A stretch of DNA of 64,000 nt, taken from positions 50,476,264 to 50,540,263 of the forward strand of contig NC_065923.1 of the NCBI RefSeq assembly GCF_024586455.1. Direction: 5' to 3'. Source of the DNA: Bactrocera neohumeralis (taxonomy: Eukaryota; Arthropoda; Insecta; Diptera; Tephritidae). The notes below the pieces were generated by a model. It made no database searches. It was given only the letters and a program-made list of their open reading frames with translations, and was not told the DNA's origin. Shown piece by piece: positions 34,290 through 44,636 of this stretch. The number at the start of each line of letters is the position of its first letter. The first letter of the stretch is position 1. Position numbers and translations under genes: made by a program.

Positions 34290-35907
34290 CACTAGGCATC
34301 AAATGAAAGTATAAATTTCACAGACGTTATTTCAGTGCAGTTTTATTAAAATAAAAAACTAATAATTCATACATTAGTTATTACATTTATGTACATAAGT
34401 ATTTAAGTAACAAATTATATTTTAAAAAAAATTTCCGGAATAGAAAGGAAAAAAATTTGTTCCACTTTAAAAAAGGGACTCTTAAATAAAAGTGGTCAAA
34501 TGAAAGTATAAATTTTGAAAAAAATACGAAACGTTTGGTTTAAAAGTAAATTTAGTAATTAATATTGCCTTTTTTATTCTGAGTTACTGCAGGAAGACGT
34601 TTTGGCATGCCTCGATCCAAATTTTCTTATATTTTCATTGGAATAATGTCAAGTTGACGCTTCGTCTCTAAGAAAAATTATTCCAAGTTTGTACGGCTGC
34701 TTTTTGGTATTTTTGAATCAAAAATTAACCACAATGCTTCATTGGATTTAAATCCGGTGACTGAGTTGGCCAGGACAGTTTTTCTTTAAGCCTTCTTCAA
34801 AAAAGCGAGTAGTCAGGCGAGATGTGCGTTTATCTTATTGGAAGATAAACGACCCCAAGTTAACTTTTTTCGCATTTATTTTAAAATTTTCGCTAAGAAT
34901 GTCGACATATGAAGCAACCATCATTCGTCCATCGAATTTAAGTACACTACCTACACCAAATTTTGAGTAACAGCGCCAAACCATGAGATAACAACCTCCA
35001 TGCTTCACTGATGATTGTATGCACTGTGGTTTTAAGCGATCTGAAGGTTTACACCACACTCCCTTACATGTTTTTTAACTCCTTAGCTCGAATTTGAATT
35101 AAGCGGACCAAATTACTTTATCTCAAAATGTGGTTGGCATATTTGGATATTGTTTTGCAAACTCTAGTCCTTTTTTCCTACTCGAAATGGAAAACATAGC
35201 TCGTTTATTTGCGACATAGTTTTTAAAACCAGATGTTTGTAATTTTCTTTTCATTGTACTAATGGAAACATCCAAACCAAAACTTTTAATCAACTCCCGT
35301 GATAAAATTTCAGGGTTTTCAGGAGCTTTTCTCGTACAAGTCGCTCAGCGTGTATAGAAATTTTGGACTTTGGACCTCCACCGTATTGAGTCTTGCTTCT
35401 TCTTTCTTCTCTTGGATTATTCAAAAATCTTTTTTCTCCCCTCTCTGATCGAAATGGAATATTTTTCATACATTTTTTTGATACGTTTCACCCCTCTTCC
35501 CATCTTCTACAATTAAGATCCGATTCTCTTCAATTTTTTATATTTTTTACTAAGAACAGAAAAAAAAATTGTTCACCATAACATAAATTCCCTTAATAAA
35601 TACAAATGTATTAAATATATAGTATAATTCAGTTTTACCTTGAAAAAAATTAACCAAAACTAAAATTATACTTTCATTTGACGCGCACTCATAGGCTCAC
35701 CAGCGAAGACTAATCACTCCCGATGCAGTAAATATTTTTTTCGTCTAAATAATAAGTGTAAATATTACTCCAACTGTTTATTTACATAACGGTGCTTCTA
35801 CATAAAATGCTTTATGAATTTATTCTTAAGCAAAAATGTAGGAAGTAAATTAATGATCTGAGGTTGCCAGTATATACTACATTTATACTTTCATTTGACG
35901 CCTAGTG
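34290..35907 (-). mobile_element. Tc1-like element with IR/DR ends
   Basis: TA flanks lie at 34,288 and 35,908. The ends are CACTAGGCATCAAATGAAAG and, from the right, CACTAGGCGTCAAATGAAAG. The motif TCAAATGAAAGTATAAATTT or close forms occurs four times: at 34,299 and 34,496 in direct orientation, and at about 35,664 and 35,880 in complement. Each end thus has an outer and an inner copy about 200 bp apart, the IR/DR arrangement known for some Tc1 elements (for example Minos and Sleeping Beauty). The length is 1,618 bp. Confidence 0.95.
34570..35510 (-). pseudogene. Tc1-like transposase, broken
   Basis: Starting from MGRGVKRIKKMYEK near 35,505, the N-terminal part is followed by STMKRKLQTSGFKNYVANKR (35,250-35,190), KKGLEFAKQYPNMPTTF near 35,140 and IWSA (family LWSDESKFEL, first Asp lost). 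SSVKHGGCYLMVWRCYSKFG (35,015) is the glycine-rich block, then YVDILSEN and GSFIFQ; the second-Asp motif QQDNDPKH is replaced by a stop and DKRTSRLT. The C-terminal NCPGQLSHRI..SI corresponds to the QSPDLNPIE block with the third acidic residue lost. Several stops and shifts. It cannot be active. Confidence 0.85.
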
Positions 35908-36409
35908 TATATGCTCTTGTTTTCTTACTCAAACTCAAACGAATAGTGTGTTTTGCATTTATTTATCTATATAAATTAATAAAATATATCAATTTGTGAT
36001 CCTCAATATTATCTTGTATGAAATAATAAAACGAATAATTTATACCAACACACTAAACCCCAAACACGGTTGAAAATTTTTCAAAATATTTTTTTTAGTT
36101 TTTTTTATTAAAAATTTAGTGTTGGTTTTCTGTGGTATGAAACCTTAACCGACTTAAACCATACCGAAATGTATAATTTTGTAATTTAGAATCAATTTCA
36201 CCAAACCTCAAGTTCTTAATACACTCATTGTACTTAAAATTTTCCTATATTTAGGCTTAATAAAACTAGTATTTCTCAATACCGGTAATTGAAAGCTTTT
36301 CACCTCTTAAGCTTTGGAAAAATATTTTATTCTATAGCTCCAGTGCTCTGTCGTTACAATAACTAAATGTACACAAACTGTGTTAAAAAAATGAAAATGC
36401 ACCGAAACC
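35908..36409. other. Nothing recognised
   Basis: A+T-rich. The flank beyond 35,908 may contain the rest of the INE-1-like copy interrupted at 34,288, but I could not identify it. Confidence 0.35.
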
Positions 36410-36505
36410 AGAATACCCTTTGACGGTTTGTAGGGAGGCCATGTGATATAGTGGTCCGATTTGCACAATTTGCTCAAATATTAAGTATAACATGGCATTG
36501 GAAGT
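36410..36505 (-). mobile_element. INE-1-like fragment
   Basis: GAATACCCTTTGACGG, TGTGATATAGTGGTCCGATT and TGCACAATTTGCTCAAA match the start of the copy at 53.7 kb. Confidence 0.65.
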
Positions 36506-36945
36506 AAAAAAGTCTTGATGAATATTGTAAGGAGACAAAACATATATTAAAAAGTTGTGTAAGGAACTTGCAATTGAACTCCCTGCTAAGTCTATTCCCG
36601 ATACAATGGCCGCTCTGAAGCCTTTATTAATAAGTACTAAGTTTCGACGAGGTAATTCTTCCTAAATATACGTCTCCATTTTTCTAAACTGCAATTAGGA
36701 AAACTCCTTGTGAAAGAAAACGTTTCAATGCTCTTGTTTGGGTAAAAATGGAAATCCTGAGGTCTTAATACATATGTGGGGTCACTTTCTCGACACAAAA
36801 CTAACTACAAATATAAAATCGTCAATAAAGGTTCTAAGACCGTACAATAGGCTTTTTATTTTGCCTTAAAAGTCTCCACCTAATCCTTTGTAACGTGAAA
36901 TCTCCGCATTCCACTTCAAACAAAACAAGAATTGCCCGATATTTT
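36506..36945. other. Nothing recognised
   Basis: A+T-rich. No motif was seen. Confidence 0.4.
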
Positions 36946-37501
36946 AACGGGTGATCCAAGTAGAGGTACTTTTTCAAGTTCTGTAAAGAGCTTGTTCGGC
37001 GCGCTTCGCTCAACTTATGGTCAATATAATCGGCCTATTGAGCGTATTATTCGCAACATCATCACCTATTTTGAGACCCAGCATTCATTATTAGATAACA
37101 TTCGACCGAATAGACCACGTTCAGCACGCAGTGAAGAAAATCTAACAGCCGTAGCTGAGAGCGTACACGAAGACCATGAAGAGTCGATTTGGCGCAGTTC
37201 GCAGCCACTTGGACTGATGTATGGAACGACTTGGCACATTTTAGTTGAAATGCTCGAACGAGTCTTCGAAAATTGGATTCAACAGCTGAGACGAAGCCCT
37301 AGTTTAAAAGGGAAGGGAAAGGGAATAAGCTTCAAAAAAGGTGCTTTCGAAGATAATAAGCATTCCCTATTAAATTTGAAGTTTCTGTGTTTTTTCTTAA
37401 AAAACATAGGGTACTTCGAAATGGTTCATCCTTTACTTACCTTTTTATATGATGTGACATTTAAGGCATCAGCTCAGTGTGACCCTCCGAAAAATCACTG
37501 A
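36932..37501 (+). CDS. DNA-binding-domain-only DD41D transposase remnant, open for 189 codons
   Basis: The frame is uninterrupted from before the left end to past the right end. It carries the N-terminal helix-turn-helix region (STYGQYNRPIERIIRNIITY at about residues 28-47, NIRPNRPRSARSEEN, ESVHEDHEESIWRSSQ, LMYGTTWHIL near residue 105), then jumps directly to VEMLERVFENWIQQLRR from the C-terminus. All three catalytic Asp residues lie in the deleted part. In better-known transposons such proteins can bind the ends without cutting; whether this one is expressed is unknown. ATG at 36,932 lies outside the element, so initiation could be elsewhere. Confidence 0.6.
   Translation: MPDILTGDPSRGTFSSSVKSLFGALRSTYGQYNRPIERIIRNIITYFETQHSLLDNIRPNRPRSARSEENLTAVAESVHEDHEESIWRSSQPLGLMYGTTWHILVEMLERVFENWIQQLRRSPSLKGKGKGISFKKGAFEDNKHSLLNLKFLCFFLKNIGYFEMVHPLLTFLYDVTFKASAQCDPPKNH
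36946..37440 (+). mobile_element. DD41D element, deletion derivative with both ends
   Basis: Left end CGGGTGATCCAAGTAGAGGT at 36,949 and right end AGGGTACTTCGAAATGGTTC near 37,410. The catalytic core is deleted and the N-terminal domain joined to the 3' tail. Length is about 495 bp, compared with an estimated 1.2-1.3 kb for the undamaged element. Confidence 0.92.
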
Positions 37502-37639
37502 TTTTCGCGATTTTTTTTTAATGCTGAAATTAACTAATCGGAACAATTTTTCTTTTTATAAATAAATATGTACATACATACATGGCAAATACAAAATGTT
37601 TTTTTATGTTTATTTATTGGGTCTATAATAGTTAAATAA
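37441..37639. other. Nothing recognised
   Basis: A+T-rich spacer. Confidence 0.4.
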
Positions 37640-38125
37640 ATTGTTGAAATGACACGTAGAAAAAAGTTCTGCACGATGTCCACGATTGCGGCCGCAATTT
37701 TGATCTAAAACAATAATTTTAAAAAGATTATTAATCTGTGAGAAAGTCACTATCGCGCTTTGGAAGCTTTTTTTTTAAATTTGACAAAATGGCTGCGGTT
37801 TGAACAAAAAGTATCGATTTTGGCCCTTTTTTCGACAGTTTTTCGTAGAAAAAAAGGAAAGATTTAAAAAAAGAAAAGCTTCCATAACGCGATAACGATT
37901 GACGTTAAAAATATTCTCGCCAAATTGGAACTAGATACTTTCAAAACTCTTCCTTTGAGAGTGGAAACCATTTTTAAAAACACCATTCTGAGAAAAACGC
38001 GTTTAAAGATTGGAGTTGCCCCGTTCCCAACTCTGTTCCCTTTCTACAAGAAATGCTGTAGCGATCGTAATGATTTGAATTTCGATTTCAAAATTAGAGA
38101 GAACGTTTATTACTGTTTATACTAT
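37640..38125. repeat. Non-coding repeat related to the TTAA elements
   Basis: It contains CTGAGAAAAACGCGTTTAAA at about 37,989, shared with the TTAA element at 1.4-2.1 kb (1,935), in a similar homopolymer-rich setting. Ends were not found. The 68-codon frame (37,925) is not supported by any motif. Confidence 0.4.
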
Positions 38126-39008
38126 CGATAGCGCAGCAAAAAAAATGCATTTTTGGAAAATTTCACACTGCGACGATCTCTTATTCATATTTATGACCTT
38201 TCTGTCACCGACAGGCGTTTACTAACTTTGCATTTTGGAATTTAAGTCAAAAGCAATTCGAAATAATTCATTGAATTATATCTAATATATCGATGAAGAA
38301 CCATCACCTGCACCACAACTAATTATTTAATGAACCATATTAATGCCACATCAGAAAGAGCCTCGATTACGCGAAAGCACGTCAGCATTCAACGTCAACC
38401 GATAATCCACGTCATGCCTGTTACCTATTTAATAAATACTTTCATTTATGTACGTACATATGTATGTGCAGATGCAATTGTTGCACATATACAAATGTAT
38501 AAAAACCATAGTTTTGAGAAAAATTATTTAGTTGTATACATATTAACATATTCGTGAAATGCATTATGTAATAAAATATAAACGCAGTCATTATTTCTGT
38601 TCATTAATATTTTCGTTCTGCTGTGTTCAATTAAAAGCGACGAAGCAAAATATTGAACTCGACAGCATCGTTAAAATTTTCCAGTGTTTTGTGCAGTCAG
38701 TGTGATGCATTGCATCGGACTACCCAGAGTTGCAATTTGAATAATTTTGCATATTGATGTGATGCGAGAGAGCTTTATGGGAAAATTGCACTAATAATAA
38801 AGGGTTTGCATATTCCTTAAAACAATCAAACAAAACTGTGTCCATTCCGATCCCTTTTTATTCTACTTTTTTTTTTTGATGTTTTCGGCAATTTGCTTTT
38901 GCATCCCACATAATGCCACTGCACGCAAACCGTATACGCTCGATTCCCATAAATTATATTTGGCAACGCATCACGCGACTCAATCTTGCGATCGCCACTT
39001 TTTATTTT
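38126..39008. other. Nothing recognised
   Basis: A+T-rich. CATA/TATG word near 38,455. The segment 38,580-38,790 is free of known repeats, but no gene is evident. Confidence 0.4.
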
Positions 39009-39040
39009 ATGCTCTCGCAACAGAGTATAATAGTTTTTAG
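39009..39040 (+). mobile_element. DINE-1-like terminus fragment
   Basis: It reads CTCTCGCAACAGAGTATAAT followed by AGTTTTT, the DINE-1 left end, with the rest missing. Confidence 0.5.
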
Positions 39041-39690
39041 TAAGACATTCGCTTTTTTTATTTTTTAGTAACTGCTTATTTATTACGTTTGTAGGCGATG
39101 ACTTTACCTCGTTGCTCTCTTTTTTAGTTTTTTGTATTTTTTTTTGCCGAAGTACCTGCTTAGAACGAAGTCTCGATGCTGCAGTCTTGCCTTGCGTAGT
39201 TTAAATTCTTAACCACTTTCTGAGAACCAAAAAAGGTTACCTTATAATTTGACTAATTGAATGGGGGTGGATTATATTCGCACACACGCTTTTGCACAGT
39301 CAATCGTCTAAGTTCACTTCTGAGCATATGCAACTAAGGCTGTGCGCCAAGGGATAACTTTTTTCTTTGTGTTGTGTTAGGGTGAAAAAACTTACTTTGG
39401 TGTAAACAAATTTTGAATTTTGAATTTTCTGTCAAATGGAATGTAAAATTTTGACAAACAACAAACATAATTGCGACGTTTTAATTCTTGCCTTACTATT
39501 TCAAATAAAGATTTGTCATTAATTGGAAAATGTATCTGCTTATAATATATACATACATATTGTATATATGTACATATACAAGTATGTATAAAAACTTATT
39601 GCTTTGCTTGTTTTTCTATTTAGCTTATGGGTGTATTGCATTAAAAAATTAAATTTAAATAAATACATATGTATGTATAAAAAAGGGAAA
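39041..39690. other. Nothing recognised
   Basis: A+T-rich with CATA/TATA arrays at 39,548-39,590. Confidence 0.4.
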
Positions 39691-39692
39691 TA

Positions 39693-40236
39693 ATGGGTTG
39701 TCAAAAAAGTCTTGCGGTATTTTTATTGAATTTTTTTTTTTATTGAAATTGAAATGAATTTTTGATGACTCATGCCCAGCTCTTGACCGATGCTACGGCT
39801 GCTACTATGCCGGTCTCTTTCGAGCAATTCAGCGATTTTATCGCAATTTTCGACGACAGGCCTTCCGGAGCGTGGCGCATCTTCGACCACCTCTACACCA
39901 GAACGAAAACGTTGAAACCATCGTTGTGCGGTGGAAATGGAAACTGTATCGGGTCCATAAACTGCACACATTTTATTGGCGGCTTGAGATGCATTTTTGC
40001 CTTTATCGTAGTCGTACTGTAAAATATGCGGTATTTTCCCTTTATTTTGCTCCATGTTTGCGACGCTATAACTCTCGAACGACTTAAAAGTAACGACAAT
40101 CAATCAAACACGTGTTAGCGCGTGAAATGAGCTTTCCAAAAAGGTATAGCATGACCCGATGCGACGAATAAAACTAGAACTACGCGCTTTCAGCGCCAAC
40201 TAGCGAAAATACCGCAAGACTTTTTTGACAACCTAA
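39693..40236 (-). mobile_element. mariner deletion derivative, 544 bp
   Basis: TA flanks at 39,691 and 40,237. The ends read GGGTTGTCAAAAAAGTCTTG and, from the right, AGGTTGTCAAAAAAGTCTTG, then both CGGTATTTT; at least 27 bases of nearly exact inversion. Only the first part of the transposase remains. The good ends point to fairly recent mobility. It is a third mariner type in this window, distinct from those at 4.6 and 17.3 kb. Confidence 0.93.
39723..40055 (-). CDS. mariner transposase N-terminal DNA-binding domain, open frame
   Basis: From MEQNKGKIPHILQYDYDKGK the frame runs without a stop through SISTAQRWFQRFRSG (first helix-turn-helix), the EDAPRSGRPVV linker, and ERDRHSSSRSIGQELGMSHQ (second helix-turn-helix). 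It then ends in KKKIQ from the deletion joint, about 111 codons. An upstream ATG at 40,103 in the same frame adds 15 residues. No catalytic residues remain. This is the bipartite end-binding domain of mariner; the product, if made, could bind the inverted ends. Confidence 0.65.
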   Translation of the reverse strand: MEQNKGKIPHILQYDYDKGKNASQAANKMCAVYGPDTVSISTAQRWFQRFRSGVEVVEDAPRSGRPVVENCDKIAELLERDRHSSSRSIGQELGMSHQKFISISIKKKIQ

Positions 40237-40242
40237 TATTAC

Positions 40243-40502
40243 ATGATCTTCGACCGGCCCAAAACGTGAAGTTATCTGCTCACCGAAGTGTTCCTCAATA
40301 AATCCATTGATTGATACGATGTGCGGGAAGTGGCGCCGTCTTTTTGAAACCAAATGTCGCGGATATCACGAGCTGCAATTTCAGGCATCAAATAGTCGGT
40401 TATCATGACGACGGCCGCCATTAACGGATACGTTCTCACCGGTATCATTTTTGAAGAAATATGGACCGATGATTCCACCGGTCCACAAACCACTCCAAAC
40501 CG
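40243..40502 (-). pseudogene. DD41D transposase, middle part (3' side of a split copy)
   Basis: Minus-strand words: VCGPVESSVHISS (from the VWCGLWAGGIIGPYFF block, shifted), TVNGGRRHDN-type, DYLMPEIAARDIRDIWFQKDGA with the second Asp block, and DLLRNTSVS. The copy ends where the mariner derivative begins (40,236), so its C-terminus is lost. Its N-terminal half continues beyond the INE-1-like insertion at 41,212. Confidence 0.85.
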
Positions 40503-41211
40503 TTTTTATACCCTGAACAGGGTACATTAAGTTTGCCGCGAAGTTTTTAACACACAGACGGAAGCGTCGGAGACCCTATAAAGTATATATATAAATGATC
40601 ACTATGTTGAGCTGAGTCGATTTAGCCATGTCCGTCTGTCTATCCGTCTGTCTATCCGTCTGTCTGTCTATCCGTCTGTCTATCCGTCTGTCTGTCTGTC
40701 CGTCTGTATATATACGAACTAGTCCCTCAGTTTTTAAGATATCGTTTTGAAATTTTGCAAACGTCATTTTCTCTTCAAGAAGCTGCTTATTTGTCAGAAC
40801 TGTCGATATCAGACAACTATAACATATAGCTGCCATACAAACTGAACAATCGGAATCAAGTTCTTGTATGAAAAACTTTCACATTTGACAATGTATCTTC
40901 ACGAAAGTTGGCACAGGTTATTTTCTAAGGATAATAATGTAATATACGAAGAAATTGTTCAGATCGGCTTACTATAACATATAGCTGCTATACAAACTGA
41001 ACTATCGGAATCTAGTGCTGGTATGGAAAACTTTTGATTTGACAAGATTTATTAACGAAATTCGGCATAGATTACTTTCTAAGGCAAAAATGTAATCTCC
41101 GAAGAAATTGTTCAGATCGGATTACTATAGCATATACAGCTTCCATACAAACTGAACACATAGTTACTAAAAGAAATGCACCTGTGAAGAGTATATTAGC
41201 TTCGATGCAAC
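40503..41211 (+). mobile_element. INE-1-like element, inserted into a DD41D copy
   Basis: It starts TTTATACCCTGAACAGGGTA, has GGAAGCGTCGGAGACCCTAT, GAGCTGAGTCGATTTAGCCA, a GTCTGTC tandem run, TTAAGATATCGTTTTGAAAT, and repeated ATATAGCTGCCATACAAACT units, and ends with AGCTTCGATGCAACCGAACT followed by a T-rich tail. This is the most complete INE-1-like copy. It sits inside the HPEK/TVW codons of a DD41D transposase, without obvious target duplication. Confidence 0.92.
40631..40708. repeat. GTCTGTC-TATCC minisatellite in INE-1-like element
   Basis: Imperfect tandem copies of CCGTCTGTCTAT lie within the INE-1-like core, at the same place where shorter runs occur in other copies. Confidence 0.9.
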
Positions 41212-41470
41212 CGAACTTAACGTTTTTTCTTGTTTTTCTGGATGAATTGGAAGCTTTTGAATCTCTTCAGGTTGCTCTTCGTCCCAAACGCGGCAATTTT
41301 GCTTGTTTATATACCTTTTGAGCCAGAAATAGGCTTCACCGCTGAACAGAATTTGGCTCGAAAATGTCGGATCTTCTTGGAACTTTTCAAGACCCCATAG
41401 AACGAAGCGATGTTCTTGTCTGTCTATAAAACAAAGGTTTGAAAAAAGTACCTCTACTTGGATCATCGAT
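41212..41470 (-). pseudogene. DD41D transposase, middle part (5' side of a split copy), with left end
   Basis: The minus strand starts at the family end (complement CCAAGTAGAGGTACTTTTT at 41,443-41,462), then jumps to LEKFQEDPTFSSQILFSGEA (the first Asp of SDEAHFW is Gly here), WLKRYINKQNCRVWDEEQPE and IQKLPIHPEK. The DNA-binding domain is deleted between the end and LEKFQ. The frame then continues after the INE-1 insertion at 40,502. Confidence 0.88.
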
Positions 41471-41484
41471 TATTATAGGGTTAC

Positions 41485-41990
41485 CTTCTAAGCAGAGCTT
41501 CAATATTTAGTGTTGCCACCTTTTGCGTTTATTACAGTCAAACAACGTCGAGGCATGCTGTCTACCACGTTCTGAAGAAGCGATTGTAGTATGTTTTCCC
41601 AGGAATCCTTCAATCTAATAAAAATCTCTTGTTGTCATAAATGCTCAATACGATATAAGTCAGATAAGATAAGATAAGATATAAGTCAGGGATTTGGGTA
41701 GACTATGGTAGGAGCTTTATCGATTTTTTATCAAAATATTCTTTCGCAACCCGACTTACATGTTTGCGGTCATTGTCCAGCTGGCATATAAAGCTATCTT
41801 GTAAGCCCATTTTTTTCCTCTACGGGTTTTAAATTTGTACTCAGCATCAGTACGTAGGACTCTACCGTCAATTTGCCTATGATGAATTCACTTCTCTGAT
41901 TATTTTAGTCACTTCGCGAGCAGTGTGTTCCCTTGGACGTATTGGTGTTGGCTTGGCTTTGTGCTTAGTGTAAGAAAGTATATAAACATT
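41485..41990 (-). pseudogene. Tc1-like transposase relic
   Basis: Minus-strand blocks: RPREHTAREVTKIIREVN near 41,920 (N-terminal DNA-binding part), a CRLDNDRKHVSR-like block near 41,775 with frame changes, and a well-kept C-terminus LKDSWENILQSLLQNVVDSM with PRRCLTVINAKGG near 41,510-41,600. The stretch between the N-terminal and second-Asp blocks is largely missing. No inverted ends were identified. Confidence 0.75.
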
Positions 41991-42029
41991 TTACATTATT
42001 CATATTATTCATAGAACACATAAATTATT

Positions 42030-43765
42030 TACAAAACTAATCGAGATAGATATGGAGTAATTTATACTTGTATATAAATGATCAGGATGACGAGACGAGT
42101 TTGATTCCGAGTGGCCGTCTGTTCACACTGAAACTTGAGTTAAAATTGCAATGGAACTTGGTACACGTGTTCCTTGATAAATAAAAGGAGAACGAGTTCG
42201 TAGATGTCATTAAATGAAAACCTATAAAGTGTCATAACTAAGCACTAAGACATAGAACTGTAATCTGGCACAGAGGATGCGATAGCAAAGGGCATCTGTG
42301 GAAAAAATAGGTTAATGTACATTTCGCCCAAACCTTTAAAACTATAATAACTAAATTCGTGTTGTAAAAATGGATGAAATCGGGTTATAACCCCGCTAAC
42401 TCCTCAAAAAACAGTACTGTTGGAAACTACTGAAAGCACGTTAAATCGCTAACTATGATATTAGAGAGCTTAAAAGAGTGGAGTTGGACAATGGGAGTGG
42501 TATTGCCCTCTTTTAGCTGAAATCACTTATATCGGAACCTGTGTCACTGCGCGAAAATATGCGAAAATGGGCGAAATCGGACTACAACCATGCTAAGTCC
42601 TATAGAACAGAATTTTAAATTCCGTTTTATTCATTTACTTTCCGGGATACGAATCAAGAAGTATGACCAAAATTGTCCAAATCGAACGAAAACTGTTCAA
42701 GCCCATATGTGCCGTATATGTAGACCACAGTACCTACAGTAGACTTTTGACCGAAAATATGTGAGGTATAATAGTATGTCTGTGTGTCTAATGTAAAGAT
42801 TTTCGAATTTCCGGATGAGTTTATTTATTAGTTATTTCAATGGATATAAGAGAGCGTGTTCACAGCATAGTGTATCCTTGTGTCTAAAATGGATAAAATT
42901 GAACGAAAGCTTAACATAGCCTCCATATACATACACATGTACATAGCTCATATCAGCATTTTCAAACATCCAGCTGATTTACTGGTATGTGAGGTATCTT
43001 GATCAAGTCCTGGAGTCATTTTATTAGTCTGTGGCATGTTAAATGTAATACCACCCCACTCCTATTCTATTACTTATAATAATTTTCGTTATTTTAACTA
43101 GTTTTATGCCGAATATGTCGGTCAGTGAATATTATTAATATATAAATTGCTTGAAAATATGCTCTTGAAAATACTTGAGAAATGCCAACATTAATGCAAT
43201 CAGCCCGGCCCTTTCTCTGCTACCAATATACTCGTACCCCACAAAATGATTTCCGTCTTTCCAACTGTATTTAAACCGTTCAGATTGTTCAAAAGGTGTG
43301 ATATTTTTATAAAACTAAATGGTCAAGGTTTGTTAAAATTGAGTGGCTTAGGGGTTAGAATGGAATTGGTCTATACCTTGGTCCAAACCTCATATCCGTA
43401 ATATAATGAATTACCAATTGGACGTTTTCCACATCAACTCAAGATATTATAATTAGCCTTTTCGGTCGAGTTGATATCACATATCACACATATCTCATTT
43501 GAAGATGTCTTTAAGATAATGCCTATTAGCTGACGCGAACTAAAATATAGCAATAAAACTAAGTCTAAGTTGATGGACTTTAAAATAAGTCAAGAAGATA
43601 CCAAATTTGATTTTAATTTATTCACGATTTCATCGGATGATGGATGATTAGTTCTTCCTCAACAATATAAAGTTTTGTCAGCACCTAAGTATGTACTAGT
43701 ATTTCGCCCTGATCCTTGCAAGATGCACGAGTATAAAATGTTCGGATGGACCCGAACTTACATAC
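42030..43765 (+). mobile_element. DINE-1-like element(s), possibly two joined copies
   Basis: It starts at AAAACTAATCGAGATAGATA and runs through AATGATCAGGATGACGAGAC, GCAATGGAACTTGGTACACG and AACCTATAAAGTGTCATAAC. Further words of this kind follow near 42,570 and 42,650-42,730. The end words GCACGAGTATAAAATGTTCG and CCCGAACTTACATACTCCC lie at 43,727-43,765. The length exceeds one unit (about 0.9 kb in the 7.4-kb copy), so two copies or an inserted segment are likely. No coding capacity. Confidence 0.7.
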
Positions 43766-43977
43766 TCCCATAATTTGTATATTAACGTTTTTCGGAAATA
43801 TGGCAGAATACATATGTATGTATATCTCTGAGAAAATTCTCCATATGTAATATTATCTGTATTAAAAATTGTGATTAAATAACATAGGTATACATATATA
43901 AATATGTATATTGGGTAGTCGAAAAAGTCTTTTCGTATTTTATCAATAGATGCCGTTGGTCGGTCGTATAACTGTGA

Positions 43978-44412
43978 TCAAATTGAAAGGTGAATTTTTA
44001 ATTTATGCTTCGCGTGTTTTTCGAATCGGTAAATTTTTTTCTGTAAGTTGGTAGTACTGTTAGTGACATCTATGCTAAATTTCACGTCAAAAAATTCATT
44101 AGTATTTGAGATACGCGTCGTTTTGTGAGGCTCTAAAAGTGAATTCTTTTTATTTTTACTATGTCTGAATTTATTGAACAAAGAAATGCGATAATGTACC
44201 ATCTTATACTGCCTTGGTTTGTGATTTTTCTCCACTTTTTCAACTAATATCGTGCCGCAAACACCGCATTCGGCTGACTTACCTTCGTGTAACTTCTGGC
44301 TATTCAGCAAATTCACATGACCACTCCGAGGACACCGTTTTGACTCAATTGAGGATATAAAAGCTGAATCGAAGAAGGCTCTGATGGCCATCACGATGGA
44401 GGATTTTTCCAA
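43978..44412 (-). CDS. 144-codon frame inside the TIR insertion, unknown
   Basis: The frame fills most of the 520-bp insertion. It has a Cys/His pattern (KRCPRSGHVNLL at residues 26-37, then ECGVCG near 49-54) and a basic C-terminal half rich in Lys, His and Arg (for example NKFRHSKNKKN). No family recognised. It reads out through the terminal inverted repeat. It may be the remnant of a DNA-binding domain of the parent transposon, or chance. Confidence 0.35.
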   Translation of the reverse strand: MEKSSIVMAIRAFFDSAFISSIESKRCPRSGHVNLLNSQKLHEGKSAECGVCGTILVEKVEKNHKPRQYKMVHYRISLFNKFRHSKNKKNSLLEPHKTTRISNTNEFFDVKFSIDVTNSTTNLQKKIYRFEKHAKHKLKIHLSI

Positions 44413-44500
44413 GTGCTATGACGAATTCGTTGGTATAAGTGTATTGCAGCGGGAGGGGATTACTTTGAAGGAAATGAAATGGACAAAATTCACCTTTCAA
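43981..44500. mobile_element. TIR insertion of 520 bp with 8-bp target duplication
   Basis: TGTGATCA is at 43,973-43,980 and 44,501-44,508. The inserted DNA begins AATTGAAAGGTGAATTTT and ends with the complement TTGAAAGGTGAATTTT, a 16-base perfect inversion offset by two bases on the left. The mariner sequence continues normally outside (CTGTGATCACAATAG). An 8-bp duplication fits hAT, P, Merlin or Mutator types; the end sequence does not match the usual motif of any of them. A 144-codon frame covers most of the insert. Confidence 0.85.
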
Positions 44501-44636
44501 TGTGATCACAATAGTATCTCCAGTGCTACCAATCACATTGTGTCATACCATACAGTGTTGAAAAGGTGAGACTTTAAGCTTCATTTAAAAAAATTAAAAT
44601 CGGGGAAGTTGAAAAAAAGTTACAGCTGTTCAAAAA

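Noticed and set aside
40631..40708. CRISPR-like array of short repeats
   Set aside because: Tandem GTCTGTC/TATCC words without spacers, inside an INE-1-like element. It is a minisatellite in a eukaryotic genome.
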